A stretch of DNA of 64,000 nt, from contig NZ_OY782870.1 of NCBI RefSeq assembly GCF_963678545.1, forward strand, positions 2,108,001 to 2,172,000, in the 5' to 3' direction. Numbering within the stretch: the first letter of the stretch is position 1; each line of letters begins with the position of its first letter. Below the pieces are notes generated by a model that saw only the letters and a list, made by a program, of their open reading frames with translations, ran no database searches and had not been told where the DNA came from. Position numbers and translations under genes: made by a program. Of the stretch, positions 28,764-37,795 are shown piece after piece. The stretch is from an uncultured Methanomethylovorans sp. Its GTDB lineage: Archaea; Halobacteriota; Methanosarcinia; Methanosarcinales; Methanosarcinaceae.

Positions 28764-29537
28764 TCAGAAGGATCTGTCTCCTCCGAGTATTCCACCTATT
28801 ACTTTTCCCCCAATTCCGCCGACACCAGTTGATTCATCACGGTTCTGGTATCTTGCTGCGGCCATTACCCTGTCAGCAAGTCTGGAGAATGGAAGGCTCT
28901 GCAGGAATACTTTTCCAGGGCCACGTAAAGTTGCAAGTACCACACCTTCCCCACCAAATAGCGCATTCTTGAATCCACCTACAAAGCCAATGTCATAGCT
29001 AACACTTTCTGCAAATGCACATACACAGCCGGTATCAACTCTGATTACCTCTCCTACTTTGAGGTCTCTTTCTATGATTGTGCCACCTGCGTGAACAAAA
29101 GCCAGACCATCGCCTTTTAGTCTCTGCAGGATAAAACCTTCGCCTCCAAAAAGCCCTGCCCCGAGTTTTTTAGTGAATGTAACTTCAATCTCTATTCCCT
29201 TAGCAGCACATAGAAAAGCATCTTTTTGGCAGATGAAACTTCCTCCCAACTGTGAGAGATCAAGAGGTACGATTTTTCCTGGATAAGGAGCTGCAAAAGC
29301 TACATATCCCTTTCCTTCCCCTTCGTGAGTAAAGTTAGTGATGAAAAAACTCTCTCCAGTAACAGCTCGTTTAAGGCCTTTCAATAAGCCTCCACCAGTT
29401 GAAGTTTCCATTTTTATGCCAGGACCCATATACATCATAGCTCCTGCTTCTGCTCTTACGCTTTCCTTGGGATCCAACTCTATTTCCACAAGTTGCATGT
29501 CGTTTCCAATAATTTTGTAATCAATAACATCTACCAT
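28764..29537 (-). CDS. TIGR00266/AIM24 family protein
   Basis: 257 residues of Gly-rich beta-sheet repeats typical of this family ([47 protein letters not shown]) and a Gly-rich tail. The ATG follows AAGGAGTG. The family occurs in bacteria, archaea and mitochondria and has no defined biochemical activity. There is no signal peptide. Confidence 0.85.
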   Translation of the reverse strand: MVDVIDYKIIGNDMQLVEIELDPKESVRAEAGAMMYMGPGIKMETSTGGGLLKGLKRAVTGESFFITNFTHEGEGKGYVAFAAPYPGKIVPLDLSQLGGSFICQKDAFLCAAKGIEIEVTFTKKLGAGLFGGEGFILQRLKGDGLAFVHAGGTIIERDLKVGEVIRVDTGCVCAFAESVSYDIGFVGGFKNALFGGEGVVLATLRGPGKVFLQSLPFSRLADRVMAAARYQNRDESTGVGGIGGKVIGGILGGDRSF

Positions 29538-29683
29538 ATTTTCACTCCTTTATTTAGATTTTACCACAAATTCTCGAATTTTAGCATTAGAATTGCTTTT
29601 GCTACTCATATATAGTTTTAGCGGAAGAAAAGATAAAAACTTAATTATATCAGGTGTGCATAAGTGACAGAGTGAGATAATCT

Positions 29684-31180
29684 ATGGAGGAGAAGAGAGC
29701 AGTTTTTAAGGAAAATGCACATTTAATAGCTCAGTATCATCCTGATATTGATGTTCTCGCGGATGAGTTCTGTGCAAAGGCAGATGCACAAAAAATAAAT
29801 TCAATTGATTTTAGTACACGCTTAAATCCTTTGGGCAGTGTTTTTAATTACAAACAAAATGATTTGGATCTCAATGGTTTGATAGATGCTGCTAAAAAAC
29901 AAATTGGCCAATATCCAGATAGCCGATACCTAGAATTTAGAGCTGCAGCTGCAGAGTTTATAGGAAAAGGTCTAACTTCCGCTAGCATTGTGCCTGGAAA
30001 CGGGATATGTGAAATCATAAGACTTGTTTTGGGTTGCACCCTTGAAAAAGGCCATATAGTACTTACTCAGTTCCCTTCTTCACCAGAGTATGCCCTCAAT
30101 TCTATGTTATTTGGAGCTCGTGTGTTACCACTTCCTCCTCATGAACTATTGTTAACAGAAGATGATGTGTTATCCTGTGCACAAGTCGTGCTTTTATCCA
30201 ATCCTGCCAATCCGGGAGGCCGCCTAATTTCTAGAAAGGAATTAAGGCATTTTGCAGAAAGGTGTGCTGAACACAAGACAATGCTCATTGTGGATGAATC
30301 CTGCATTGAACTATGTGATCCATCCCAGACTCTTGCAGGCTATACTTTTGGAAATGATTATCTTGTGATCATTCGCTCTATTGCTCATGTGTTTTCAATT
30401 CCGGGGCTCAAAGCAGCTTATGCCATCGCTTCCGAGAATTTGGCTCAATATTTAAACAATGCTCGTCTTCCTTGGAGCATCGGTGCGTTTTCAGATGTAT
30501 TATGCACAGCTGTGCTTAATATGGAAGGTGGAATCAACTCCAGGTATCTGGAGGAATCCAGGCAGCTTGTACAATCTCAACGTAATTATCTGATTAACCG
30601 CATAGGTCGGATCTATGGTTTTTCTCCTCAGCATTCTGATGCGAATTATCTTCTCGTGGACCTCAAAGACCTTTTTATGGATTCTCATACGCTTGCCGAG
30701 AGCCTTGCATCAAAAGGTTTTCTTATTAAGGACTGCAGTTCCTTTTTCCAGGCAGAAAAGCAGTTTGTCCGAATAGGTCTGCGTATACAGGAAGATAATG
30801 ATATACTTTTAAGGGCTATAGGTGAAGTTCTTACTGAAACCAGTAAAGAGGGTGCAAGGGAACGATTGGAGGTTGCCATAGAAAGTGCTGCAGCAGGATC
30901 CGCTCCGGCGAGCAGGGGCACATGCCAATATTATCCATGTCATTTCAAAGGACAGGACTGTACTTTTTGTTTTTGTCCGTTCTATGCGTGCGAGGATGAG
31001 CGTACCGGAGGCAAGTGGATAATAGCATCCAGTGGTAATAAGGTATGGAGTTGCGAGAACTGTACCTATATACATCAGTCAAGGTTATCCCGTCAAATAC
31101 TTGACCTCCTCATGGAAGACGGGGATACTGAATATAACATACAAAAGGCTTGGAGCTTAGTAATAAAGCCTTTACTATAA
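29684..31180 (+). CDS. CobD-like protein lacking the PLP lysine, with C-terminal Cys-rich domain
   Basis: 498 residues, colinear with the CobD at 31306-32811. The aminotransferase-fold N-terminal domain (about 40-385) keeps VDES but has NPANPGG in place of NPNNPTG. His235 (codon 30386-30388, in RSIAHVF) stands where the PLP-binding Lys235 is in the neighbour. The C-terminal domain keeps every cysteine of [18 protein letters not shown] and the CENC motif. Methanosarcina mazei CobD is reported to combine L-threonine kinase and threonine-phosphate decarboxylase. This copy cannot form the internal aldimine, so it may be a kinase-only or regulatory partner. It heads the cobamide cluster. Confidence 0.8.
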   Translation: MEEKRAVFKENAHLIAQYHPDIDVLADEFCAKADAQKINSIDFSTRLNPLGSVFNYKQNDLDLNGLIDAAKKQIGQYPDSRYLEFRAAAAEFIGKGLTSASIVPGNGICEIIRLVLGCTLEKGHIVLTQFPSSPEYALNSMLFGARVLPLPPHELLLTEDDVLSCAQVVLLSNPANPGGRLISRKELRHFAERCAEHKTMLIVDESCIELCDPSQTLAGYTFGNDYLVIIRSIAHVFSIPGLKAAYAIASENLAQYLNNARLPWSIGAFSDVLCTAVLNMEGGINSRYLEESRQLVQSQRNYLINRIGRIYGFSPQHSDANYLLVDLKDLFMDSHTLAESLASKGFLIKDCSSFFQAEKQFVRIGLRIQEDNDILLRAIGEVLTETSKEGARERLEVAIESAAAGSAPASRGTCQYYPCHFKGQDCTFCFCPFYACEDERTGGKWIIASSGNKVWSCENCTYIHQSRLSRQILDLLMEDGDTEYNIQKAWSLVIKPLL

Positions 31181-31214
31181 TTTATGTTACCATATTGGCG
31201 TACAAAAACTGTGG

Positions 31215-31256
31215 AGCTTAAGCTTTACACAAGTTTAATTTAATTGCAGTAAACTT
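31215..31256. promoter_or_regulatory. Palindromes upstream of the second cobD gene
   Basis: AGCTTAAGCT (31215-31224) is a perfect ten-base palindrome. AAGTTTA (31231-31237) and TAAACTT (31250-31256) form an inverted repeat with a 12-base spacer. They lie 50-90 bases before the GTG start, in an AT-rich promoter-like stretch between the two cobD paralogs, and could be operator sites for cobamide-linked control. Confidence 0.35.
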
Positions 31257-31305
31257 AATTAAATAACTTAATATAGGTCCTGTTATCTAAAAAAAGGCGA
31301 TAACT

Positions 31306-32811
31306 GTGTCAAGACAAACAAAATTTATCCCGGTCAGAGAACATCTGCTAAAGGTCCAGCCATGCAAACACGGAGGCTTGGTGAGAAAAACATCACAGCA
31401 ATACGGCATACCGGAATCCCAACTGTTGGATGCAAGTGCCAGTCTTAACCCATATGGAACTCCTTTTGATCATCCATACACCGGGCTTGATATGGATACT
31501 ATATTGCACTCTGCTCTTAAGAGAATGGATCAATACCCTGATAATCGTTATATGGAGTTCAGAAAAGCAGCTGCAAGGTTTATAGGAAAAGGCATGACAG
31601 CGGAAAATATTATTCCAGGTAATGGTTCATCGGAAATTATCCGGCTAGTTGCAGAGACTGTCATAGAAAAGGGAGATATAGTACTTATTCCATCGCCTAC
31701 CTTCAGCGAATATGAACAACAGTGCAGTATATTCGGAGCTGAGATCCGATATATACAGCAGGATATGCTGCCTGACGTGCCAACAGATATCTTACAAGGT
31801 GCCAGGCTTCTTTTCGTGTGTAATCCTAATAATCCCACTGGTAAGTTGTTCACCAGAGACGAAATCCAGAGCCTCATTGACAAATGCAGAGAAAATGATG
31901 TGATCCTTTTCGTTGATGAAGCCTTTATAGAACTGGCAGACCCATCGCAGACCATTGTGGATCTTGTGCAGTCCAATGACCATCTGTTCATCCAACGTTC
32001 CCTTACCAAGGCTTTTGCTATTCCTGGCATCAGGATGGGTTTTGGGGTTGCTTCGATAAATATAGCAACATTACTTAACAATGCAAGGCTTTCGTGGAAC
32101 ATAGGATGTGTAGCAGAAGAAGTAAGCACTGTTCTTATGAATATGGAGGGGGGCTGTTACAGTCAATATCTTATAGAATCCAGGGAAATGATCACCCGAG
32201 AGCGAGAGTTCCTTATGCAAAAACTGGAACGCCGTGGATTCAGACCCCTTGAGAGCACTGTGAATTATATTTATGTGGACATAAGCGATCTGTCAATGGA
32301 CTCAACAGAATTAACGGAAAGAATGGCAGTACATGGTGTTTTAATTAGGGATTGTAGTTCTTTCCAGAATATTGGAAAACATCACATACGCATAGCTGTA
32401 CGTACCAGGGAGGAAAATCAGCGGATAGTGGACTGTATAAGGCAGGTAATCCAGGAATGGGGCAGAGAACAAGCGATTATTTATCTGGAGCGTAACCTTT
32501 CAAAGGCCCGGGAGAAAGGGTCTTTGGGAAGCAATAAAGAATGTAATTACTATCCATGCCATTATGAGGGTCAAGATTGCACTTTTTGTTTTTGTCCATT
32601 TTATCCCTGCCAGGATGAGCGTACAGATGGCAAGTGGATAACCGGTTCAAGTGGCAATGATGTATGGAGCTGTCTTGATTGCAGAATAGTGCATGAACCT
32701 GCAGTAGTTGAAAGGATGCTCTCTGTGCTCACTGCTGAGGGTTGTACTGAGCAAGGCATTAAAAAGGCATGGGAAAAGGTCATGGAGCCTCGATTATGTT
32801 CTTCACAATAA
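31306..32811 (+). CDS. cobD: L-threonine-O-3-phosphate decarboxylase CobD, with C-terminal Cys-rich domain
   Basis: 501 residues starting at GTG (MSRQTKF) after AGGCGAT. The PLP fold type I domain has CNPNNPTGK, LFVDEAFIELADPSQ and the cofactor lysine K235 in RSLTKAFAIPG, all intact. The last 110 residues carry a Cys-rich metal-site domain ([27 protein letters not shown]), as in the bifunctional M. mazei enzyme that both phosphorylates threonine and decarboxylates the product. The product, (R)-1-aminopropan-2-ol phosphate, is the linker of the cobamide nucleotide loop. The cbiB start lies inside its end. Confidence 0.88.
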   Translation: MSRQTKFIPVREHLLKVQPCKHGGLVRKTSQQYGIPESQLLDASASLNPYGTPFDHPYTGLDMDTILHSALKRMDQYPDNRYMEFRKAAARFIGKGMTAENIIPGNGSSEIIRLVAETVIEKGDIVLIPSPTFSEYEQQCSIFGAEIRYIQQDMLPDVPTDILQGARLLFVCNPNNPTGKLFTRDEIQSLIDKCRENDVILFVDEAFIELADPSQTIVDLVQSNDHLFIQRSLTKAFAIPGIRMGFGVASINIATLLNNARLSWNIGCVAEEVSTVLMNMEGGCYSQYLIESREMITREREFLMQKLERRGFRPLESTVNYIYVDISDLSMDSTELTERMAVHGVLIRDCSSFQNIGKHHIRIAVRTREENQRIVDCIRQVIQEWGREQAIIYLERNLSKAREKGSLGSNKECNYYPCHYEGQDCTFCFCPFYPCQDERTDGKWITGSSGNDVWSCLDCRIVHEPAVVERMLSVLTAEGCTEQGIKKAWEKVMEPRLCSSQ

Positions 32812-33791
32812 GTGCATTTGATCTAATTGCTGTATTATTCCTGGCTTTTATCATTGATCTGGCAGTGGGAGAACCTCCTTTTGCCATACACCCTGTTGTA
32901 TGGATAGGTAATCTTATCTCTTTTTTCAAGGGTAAGGCACCTTCCAAAAACAGAAGGCTTTATGGTATATTTATGGCATTTTGTTGCATACTTTTCGCTG
33001 CTCTTATTGGCATAGTTGCCACTGTGATACTTGATACTGAAAGCATACCTGCAATTATCAGGTACCTTATAGCTGCCTGGTTTCTCAAGATCACTTTTGC
33101 CGTACGCTGCCTCATGGATGCAGGTAAAGAGGTATATGGAGAACTTGCAAAAGGAGATTTGGATGGAGCAAGGAAGAAACTCTCCATGTATGTAAGCAGA
33201 AACACTTCTAAACTAACGCAGGAGCAGGTGTCATCTGCTGTGATAGAGACATCATCGGAGAACTTTGTTGACGGTATTCTCTCACCGTTGTTCTACTTTG
33301 CGTTGTTCGGACCATTCGGGATAATTGCAGCATATGTATTCAAAGCAACAAGCACTCTTGATTCCATGGTGGGTTACAAGGACCCTCAGTACTTGCATCT
33401 TGGATGGTTCTCTGCAAAATCAGATGATATATTTAACTGGATACCAGCCAGATTATCTCTGATACCTATATTCATAGCAGCTATTCTCTTGCGCCTGATA
33501 CCATCATTTTCTAAATCACTTGATCCTCTAAACGCTGTAAATCTTGCAATAGAGGATGGAGCCAAGACTCCATCTCCAAACTCCGGCTATCCCATGGCAG
33601 CTTTTGCGGGAGCTATGGATGTTCGTCTTGAGAAACCCAATGTATATGTGCTGGGTACAAGAAATCCCTATCCACAGTTCGTTCATATTAAATTGGCACG
33701 TAGTCTTATCTTTGTTTCTTCTGTGATCTCTATACTGATGTGCGCTTCCATGCTTTACATTATAATGAATCGCTTCTATGCATTTTATTAA
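32796..33791 (+). CDS. cbiB: Adenosylcobinamide-phosphate synthase CbiB
   Basis: About 331 residues from ATG 32796, with GGAG eight bases upstream; an in-frame ATG at 32769 is the alternative. It is an integral membrane protein with several hydrophobic helices. Family motifs include DLAVGEPPFAIHPVVWIG, the acidic VIETSSENFVDGILSPLFY, YVFKATSTLDSMVGY, and TPSPNSGYPMAAFAGA. It attaches aminopropanol (phosphate) to adenosylcobyric acid. It overlaps cobD by 16 bases and its TAA overlaps the next ATG. Confidence 0.93.
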   Translation: MFFTISAFDLIAVLFLAFIIDLAVGEPPFAIHPVVWIGNLISFFKGKAPSKNRRLYGIFMAFCCILFAALIGIVATVILDTESIPAIIRYLIAAWFLKITFAVRCLMDAGKEVYGELAKGDLDGARKKLSMYVSRNTSKLTQEQVSSAVIETSSENFVDGILSPLFYFALFGPFGIIAAYVFKATSTLDSMVGYKDPQYLHLGWFSAKSDDIFNWIPARLSLIPIFIAAILLRLIPSFSKSLDPLNAVNLAIEDGAKTPSPNSGYPMAAFAGAMDVRLEKPNVYVLGTRNPYPQFVHIKLARSLIFVSSVISILMCASMLYIIMNRFYAFY

Positions 33792-34363
33792 TGACCAAAG
33801 TGATGAGTATGAAATTATCAGATATCAAAAATAATGATATGAAAAAGGACCAGTCAAAAGAACTGGAAGGTGATATCCCCTTGGATATAAGAGATATACT
33901 GGAGGAAGAGGGTATCACTGTGCAAATGCTAGTTGACACAGCACTGGAGCTTTATGTCCCACACCCGGGCATAGAGACACGGGAAAAAGCAGAAGAAGTG
34001 TTTCTGGGAGAACTTGATATAGCTTTGTCTGATCCAAACCTATGTCTTCTGATATATGCTGGCATGTTGCTTGAAAGAGAAGGGCGTAATGGTCATCTTC
34101 CGAATATCAGCAGAAAATCATATGAAAGAGACCTTACATTCATAATAGCTGATGAAGTTCTCGGAATGAGTATTTCCAGGTATATCAGTGGTGATAAGGG
34201 TACTTTTGAGTTTGTACGTTTCGATAAGCAAAAACCAGGCATTCTTTCAAAACTAGGTCCTTTTATGGACGATGTAATTGGAGGTCTTATTGGCGGTGTT
34301 TCCGCAAGTATGTATACCCGGAGCATGGCTGAATCAGGCCTTAAGAAAGAAAAAAGCAGATGA
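33791..34363 (+). CDS. cobZ: Alpha-ribazole-5'-phosphate phosphatase CobZ
   Basis: 190 residues from the ATG at 33791, which overlaps the cbiB stop (TAATG); later ATGs at 33803 and 33809 are possible. It resembles archaeal CobZ/PgpA-like proteins: HPGIETREKAEEVF, a helix-rich middle (LCLLIYAGMLLE) and GPFMDDVIGGLIGGVSASMY. CobZ removes the phosphate from alpha-ribazole-P (or the late cobamide phosphate) in place of bacterial CobC. Its position between cbiB and cobS supports the call. Confidence 0.85.
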   Translation: MTKVMSMKLSDIKNNDMKKDQSKELEGDIPLDIRDILEEEGITVQMLVDTALELYVPHPGIETREKAEEVFLGELDIALSDPNLCLLIYAGMLLEREGRNGHLPNISRKSYERDLTFIIADEVLGMSISRYISGDKGTFEFVRFDKQKPGILSKLGPFMDDVIGGLIGGVSASMYTRSMAESGLKKEKSR

Positions 34364-34405
34364 GAAGAAAAGTAAGAATAATGACAACAGTGGTGTGATC
34401 GCAGG

Positions 34406-35236
34406 ATGAATAATTTCTTTCTGGCAGTAAGGTCAAGTTTTGGTTTTCTTTCCACTATTCCTGTCGGGCTGACAATGGAAGGTCTGGATGAGTTCTTCAA
34501 GAGGACTTATTTACATATCCTTGTAGGCGCTGTTTTGGGGCTACTTATGGGTGCGTTCTCTTTCTTAGCCATGATGACATTGCCACAGCAAATAAACGCT
34601 ATACTGACAATTGTCTTTGTATACTACCTAACAGGTCTTAACCATCTTGATGGCCTTGCAGATTTGGGTGATGGTTTGACTGCTCATGGATCAGTGGAAA
34701 AGAAGATTCGTGCTCTTAAGGATGTTGCACTTGGCATAGGAGGTGTAGGATTTTGTACAATGGGCATTCTGGCATTCTATTCGTCAATAATATCTCTTCA
34801 ATCTGAAGCTCTCGTGTTTTCTGGCAATGACATATCCAATGCTGCTAAGATATTATTTTGTTCCATGCTGGTAGCGGAAGTATCTGCAATGCAATGCATG
34901 CTCACAATAGCAGCTTTCGGTAAGTCTATTCATGAAGGTTTGGGATCTATCCTGGTGCAGAATACAACTATCCCAAAGTATGTTGTCGGACTATTTGGTT
35001 CAGTTGTAATATGTTCTCTTGCTTTGGTACCTTTTGGACTTTGGTATGGAGGACTTATTGCTCTTGTAGCTGCTATTATTTCAGCTTTAGTCGTATTGAA
35101 CATCAGTAACAGGCATTTTGGTGGCATGAATGGGGATGTAATTGGCACTTCCAATGAGGTGGGAAGAACTATTGCCCTTATAATGATCGTATTGGTATTG
35201 AGCTATCATAACGGAGGTATTGCATGGATGCTATAA
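34406..35236 (+). CDS. cobS: Cobalamin synthase CobS (adenosylcobinamide-GDP ribazoletransferase)
   Basis: 276 residues, polytopic membrane protein. The signature LNHLDGLADLGDGLTAHGS, with the Asp-rich metal site, is present near residue 75, and the GMNGDVIGTSNEVGR segment lies near the end. It joins activated cobinamide and alpha-ribazole, the last assembly step, at the membrane. It overlaps the start of cobY by 13 bases. Confidence 0.94.
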   Translation: MNNFFLAVRSSFGFLSTIPVGLTMEGLDEFFKRTYLHILVGAVLGLLMGAFSFLAMMTLPQQINAILTIVFVYYLTGLNHLDGLADLGDGLTAHGSVEKKIRALKDVALGIGGVGFCTMGILAFYSSIISLQSEALVFSGNDISNAAKILFCSMLVAEVSAMQCMLTIAAFGKSIHEGLGSILVQNTTIPKYVVGLFGSVVICSLALVPFGLWYGGLIALVAAIISALVVLNISNRHFGGMNGDVIGTSNEVGRTIALIMIVLVLSYHNGGIAWML

Positions 35237-35847
35237 TTATGGCCGGAGGTTTGGGAAGTAGGCTTGGAATGGGTGAGAAACCATGTGTGACTTTGCTGGA
35301 TAAGCCGTTGATAACGTATGTTGTAGATGCTTTGAAGGAGTCTTCTGGAATAGATAAGGTGTATGTTGCGGTTTCCCCTGCCACCCCTCTAACCCAGAGC
35401 TTCCTTCAGAAAAAGTACAATGGGGAAGTAAGGGCTATTATGACCGGAGGAGGTAATTACGTAGGTGATATGATATATGCAGTAAAAGAGGCAGCTATAA
35501 TTTCTCCTGTTCTAATCATCATGGCTGACCTACCATTGCTTAAGGGCAAACACATTGATTATGTTATCGAGGAGTATAATAAATGTGGGAAGCCTGCAAT
35601 GTCTGTGTTCTCTCCTCTTTCTGTTTGTAAAGGGCTTTCAGTAAGACCAGATACTGTATTTAATTGGGGTGGAGAACTGATAGTGCCTTCTGGTGTCAAT
35701 ATCATAGATGGTAGTAATATCGAGCAGGAACAGGATTATGAGAGTCTGGTGAGCCAGGAAATTGCTTTTGCATTGAACATTAACCGTGCAGAAGATCTGT
35801 GTAGATGCAAAGAGATAATAGAACAAAGATTACTATCTCAAGCGTGA
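35224..35847 (+). CDS. cobY: GTP:adenosylcobinamide-phosphate guanylyltransferase CobY
   Basis: 207 residues. The N-terminal nucleotidyltransferase signature MAGGLGSRLGMGEKP and the acidic IMADLPLLKGKHIDYV identify the archaeal CobY that replaces bacterial CobU. It activates AdoCbi-P to AdoCbi-GDP for CobS. Overlap with cobS shows coupling. Confidence 0.93.
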   Translation: MDAIIMAGGLGSRLGMGEKPCVTLLDKPLITYVVDALKESSGIDKVYVAVSPATPLTQSFLQKKYNGEVRAIMTGGGNYVGDMIYAVKEAAIISPVLIIMADLPLLKGKHIDYVIEEYNKCGKPAMSVFSPLSVCKGLSVRPDTVFNWGGELIVPSGVNIIDGSNIEQEQDYESLVSQEIAFALNINRAEDLCRCKEIIEQRLLSQA

Positions 35848-35880
35848 TATCTATTACAGATAAGATTAGAGAGGTATGTG

Positions 35881-36246
35881 ATGACTATCGCAGGAAAAGT
35901 ACTCCTCGCAGAAAAGGAATATTCTGTGGATACCCTAAAAGTCATAACAGGACACTCTGTACTCAAAGACCTTGATTCAATATCTGATGAGTTGCTTCTT
36001 CTTTGCAGCGTGATCGATAATCCGTATCTCTTGCCTTATTTTCTTGAGACTTTCTATTCCATGCAGCTTAGGGATGAAAATTTTTTTCATTTTGCCTTAC
36101 TTCGGGTGCAGGTTGATTCTCAGTTGCGGATGAACGAAGATATTCAGAAGCATCAGCATCGAATGTATGTGGCAAGAACCTTGGAGAAACTGCTGTTCAA
36201 TGAACTTTTGCTTGAGACTGTTTCAGTTCAGGAGATAGTAGAGTAA
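35881..36246 (+). CDS. Small helical protein, function unknown
   Basis: 121 residues from ATG 35881, five bases after GAGGT; a GTG one codon earlier is too close to that site. It is Leu/Glu-rich and helical (LDSISDELLLLCSVIDNPYLLPYFLETFYSM), with no recognised motif and no signal peptide. It follows cobY by 33 bases and could be the last gene of the cobamide operon, but nothing in it points to that pathway. Confidence 0.6.
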   Translation: MTIAGKVLLAEKEYSVDTLKVITGHSVLKDLDSISDELLLLCSVIDNPYLLPYFLETFYSMQLRDENFFHFALLRVQVDSQLRMNEDIQKHQHRMYVARTLEKLLFNELLLETVSVQEIVE

Positions 36247-36355
36247 AACTTTTTTAAAAATATACGAGATTATCTTTATATTCTATAATATAGATTGACC
36301 TCTCAAATTAATGATGTATATATAAATGTATATTTTTGTTGGGAGAGGCAATCAA

Positions 36356-37681
36356 TTGACTGAGAGGCAAATCACATCTTCACATCCGCCTATAGCGAGA
36401 GAAAATTATTCAATAAAAACGTATATCCAAGAATCATTGTTATCAATATCCTCTAGTTTTGCAACTTGTGAGAATACTGACGAATCCATCAAACAATGCC
36501 TTGCCATTATAGGTGAACTTTGTGAGGCAAGTAGAAGTTCTGTTTTTCAGTTCATTGAACATGGTACTCTCATTTCAAATACTCACGAATGGTGCAGGGA
36601 AAGAGTAAAATCAAAAACACCAATGTTGCAATGTGCACCTTTATCCAGTTTTCCATGGTGGATGGAACAGCTTATGAAAAGGAACATTATCAGAATAAAT
36701 GATATTTCTACTCTTCCTCCTGAAGCCTCTGCAGAAAAGAAAACGTTTGAATCTCTTGGAATAAGCTCTATTCTTTCTTCCCCGATCTTCATTAAAAAGG
36801 AATTAATTGGATTTGTAAGCATAGAGAATGATGCAGGATTATATTCCTGGCAGCAGAGTGACATGTCATTCATGCGCGTGGTAGCCGATATTATGGGTTT
36901 TGTACTTGAACGTCAAGCTGCAGACGTATGTTTAAAGGAATATTCAAATGAAGTGCTATTATACAAAGGAGAACTACGTTCCTTGGAGCAAATGAAGGAT
37001 GAGTTTCTTTCCAACGTCAGCCATGAACTCAAAACCCCTCTTATCTCTATTAAAGGATATACGGAATTATTACATGACCATGTACTGGGGTACCTCAATG
37101 CTCAGCAGGAAAAGGCTGTAGTTACGATCTTGCATAACTCTTCCAGACTCGAACACTTAATTAATTCTTTGCTATACATTAGTTCAGTTCATTTAGGTGA
37201 TCCAAAATATAAATTTAGCTTAGCAAACATTGAAAATCTGCTTAACAGAGCTATTGAGTCAGCTGTATCGCACACAAGAAAACAAGGCGTTGAGATAATT
37301 ACTGATATACAGCCTGATATGCCTGATATATACGTCGACGAGACAAAAATTTCCGGTGTATTTTCCCGTTTGATCGAGAATGGACTTAAGTTCACACCTT
37401 CTTCTGGAACTGTAAGTCTCAGGGCCTTTGCAGATAATGAGGAACTGCATGTATCAATTGCGGATACCGGTGTAGGTATTCCAACAGAGTACCTTGAGCA
37501 GTTATGCGAACTTTTTTTTCAGGTAGATGGTTCTGAGGCACGTAAATATGGAGGTATCGGTGCTGGCCTGTATATATGTAAACAAGTGGTTATAGCGCAC
37601 AAGGGCATCATGTGGGCTGAAAGTGAAGAAGGTAAAGGTTCGGTCTTTCACGTAATCCTTCCTTTTCAATATGAGGTTTGA
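36356..37681 (+). CDS. GAF-domain sensor histidine kinase
   Basis: 441 residues if it starts at the TTG at 36356, which lies seven bases after GGGAGAGG (36341-36348). The ATG at 36326 adds ten residues but has no ribosome site and sits next to the TATA-like box at about 36312-36324. A GAF domain (about 30-190) has the THEW motif also seen in the tandem kinases (NTHEWCRE). HisKA FLSNVSHELKTPLISI and HATPase boxes (GLKFTPSSGTVSL, DTGVGIP, GIGAGLYICKQV) are intact. No membrane segment. Confidence 0.88.
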   Translation: MTERQITSSHPPIARENYSIKTYIQESLLSISSSFATCENTDESIKQCLAIIGELCEASRSSVFQFIEHGTLISNTHEWCRERVKSKTPMLQCAPLSSFPWWMEQLMKRNIIRINDISTLPPEASAEKKTFESLGISSILSSPIFIKKELIGFVSIENDAGLYSWQQSDMSFMRVVADIMGFVLERQAADVCLKEYSNEVLLYKGELRSLEQMKDEFLSNVSHELKTPLISIKGYTELLHDHVLGYLNAQQEKAVVTILHNSSRLEHLINSLLYISSVHLGDPKYKFSLANIENLLNRAIESAVSHTRKQGVEIITDIQPDMPDIYVDETKISGVFSRLIENGLKFTPSSGTVSLRAFADNEELHVSIADTGVGIPTEYLEQLCELFFQVDGSEARKYGGIGAGLYICKQVVIAHKGIMWAESEEGKGSVFHVILPFQYEV

Positions 37682-37795
37682 ATAATTGAATTCCTGTATT
37701 CAACTATCCTTTTTTGCTTAAAACGTAGAACAAAGCATTTAAATTGAATACCGCAATAGGTGAATATCTAATAATCATGCTTATGGAGACTTCCT

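Noticed and set aside
31181..31305. Cobalamin riboswitch before cobD
   Set aside because: No B12-box or extended conserved structure is visible; only short palindromes.
31548..32129. 193-codon minus-strand frame inside cobD
   Set aside because: Antisense shadow of the CobD PLP domain.
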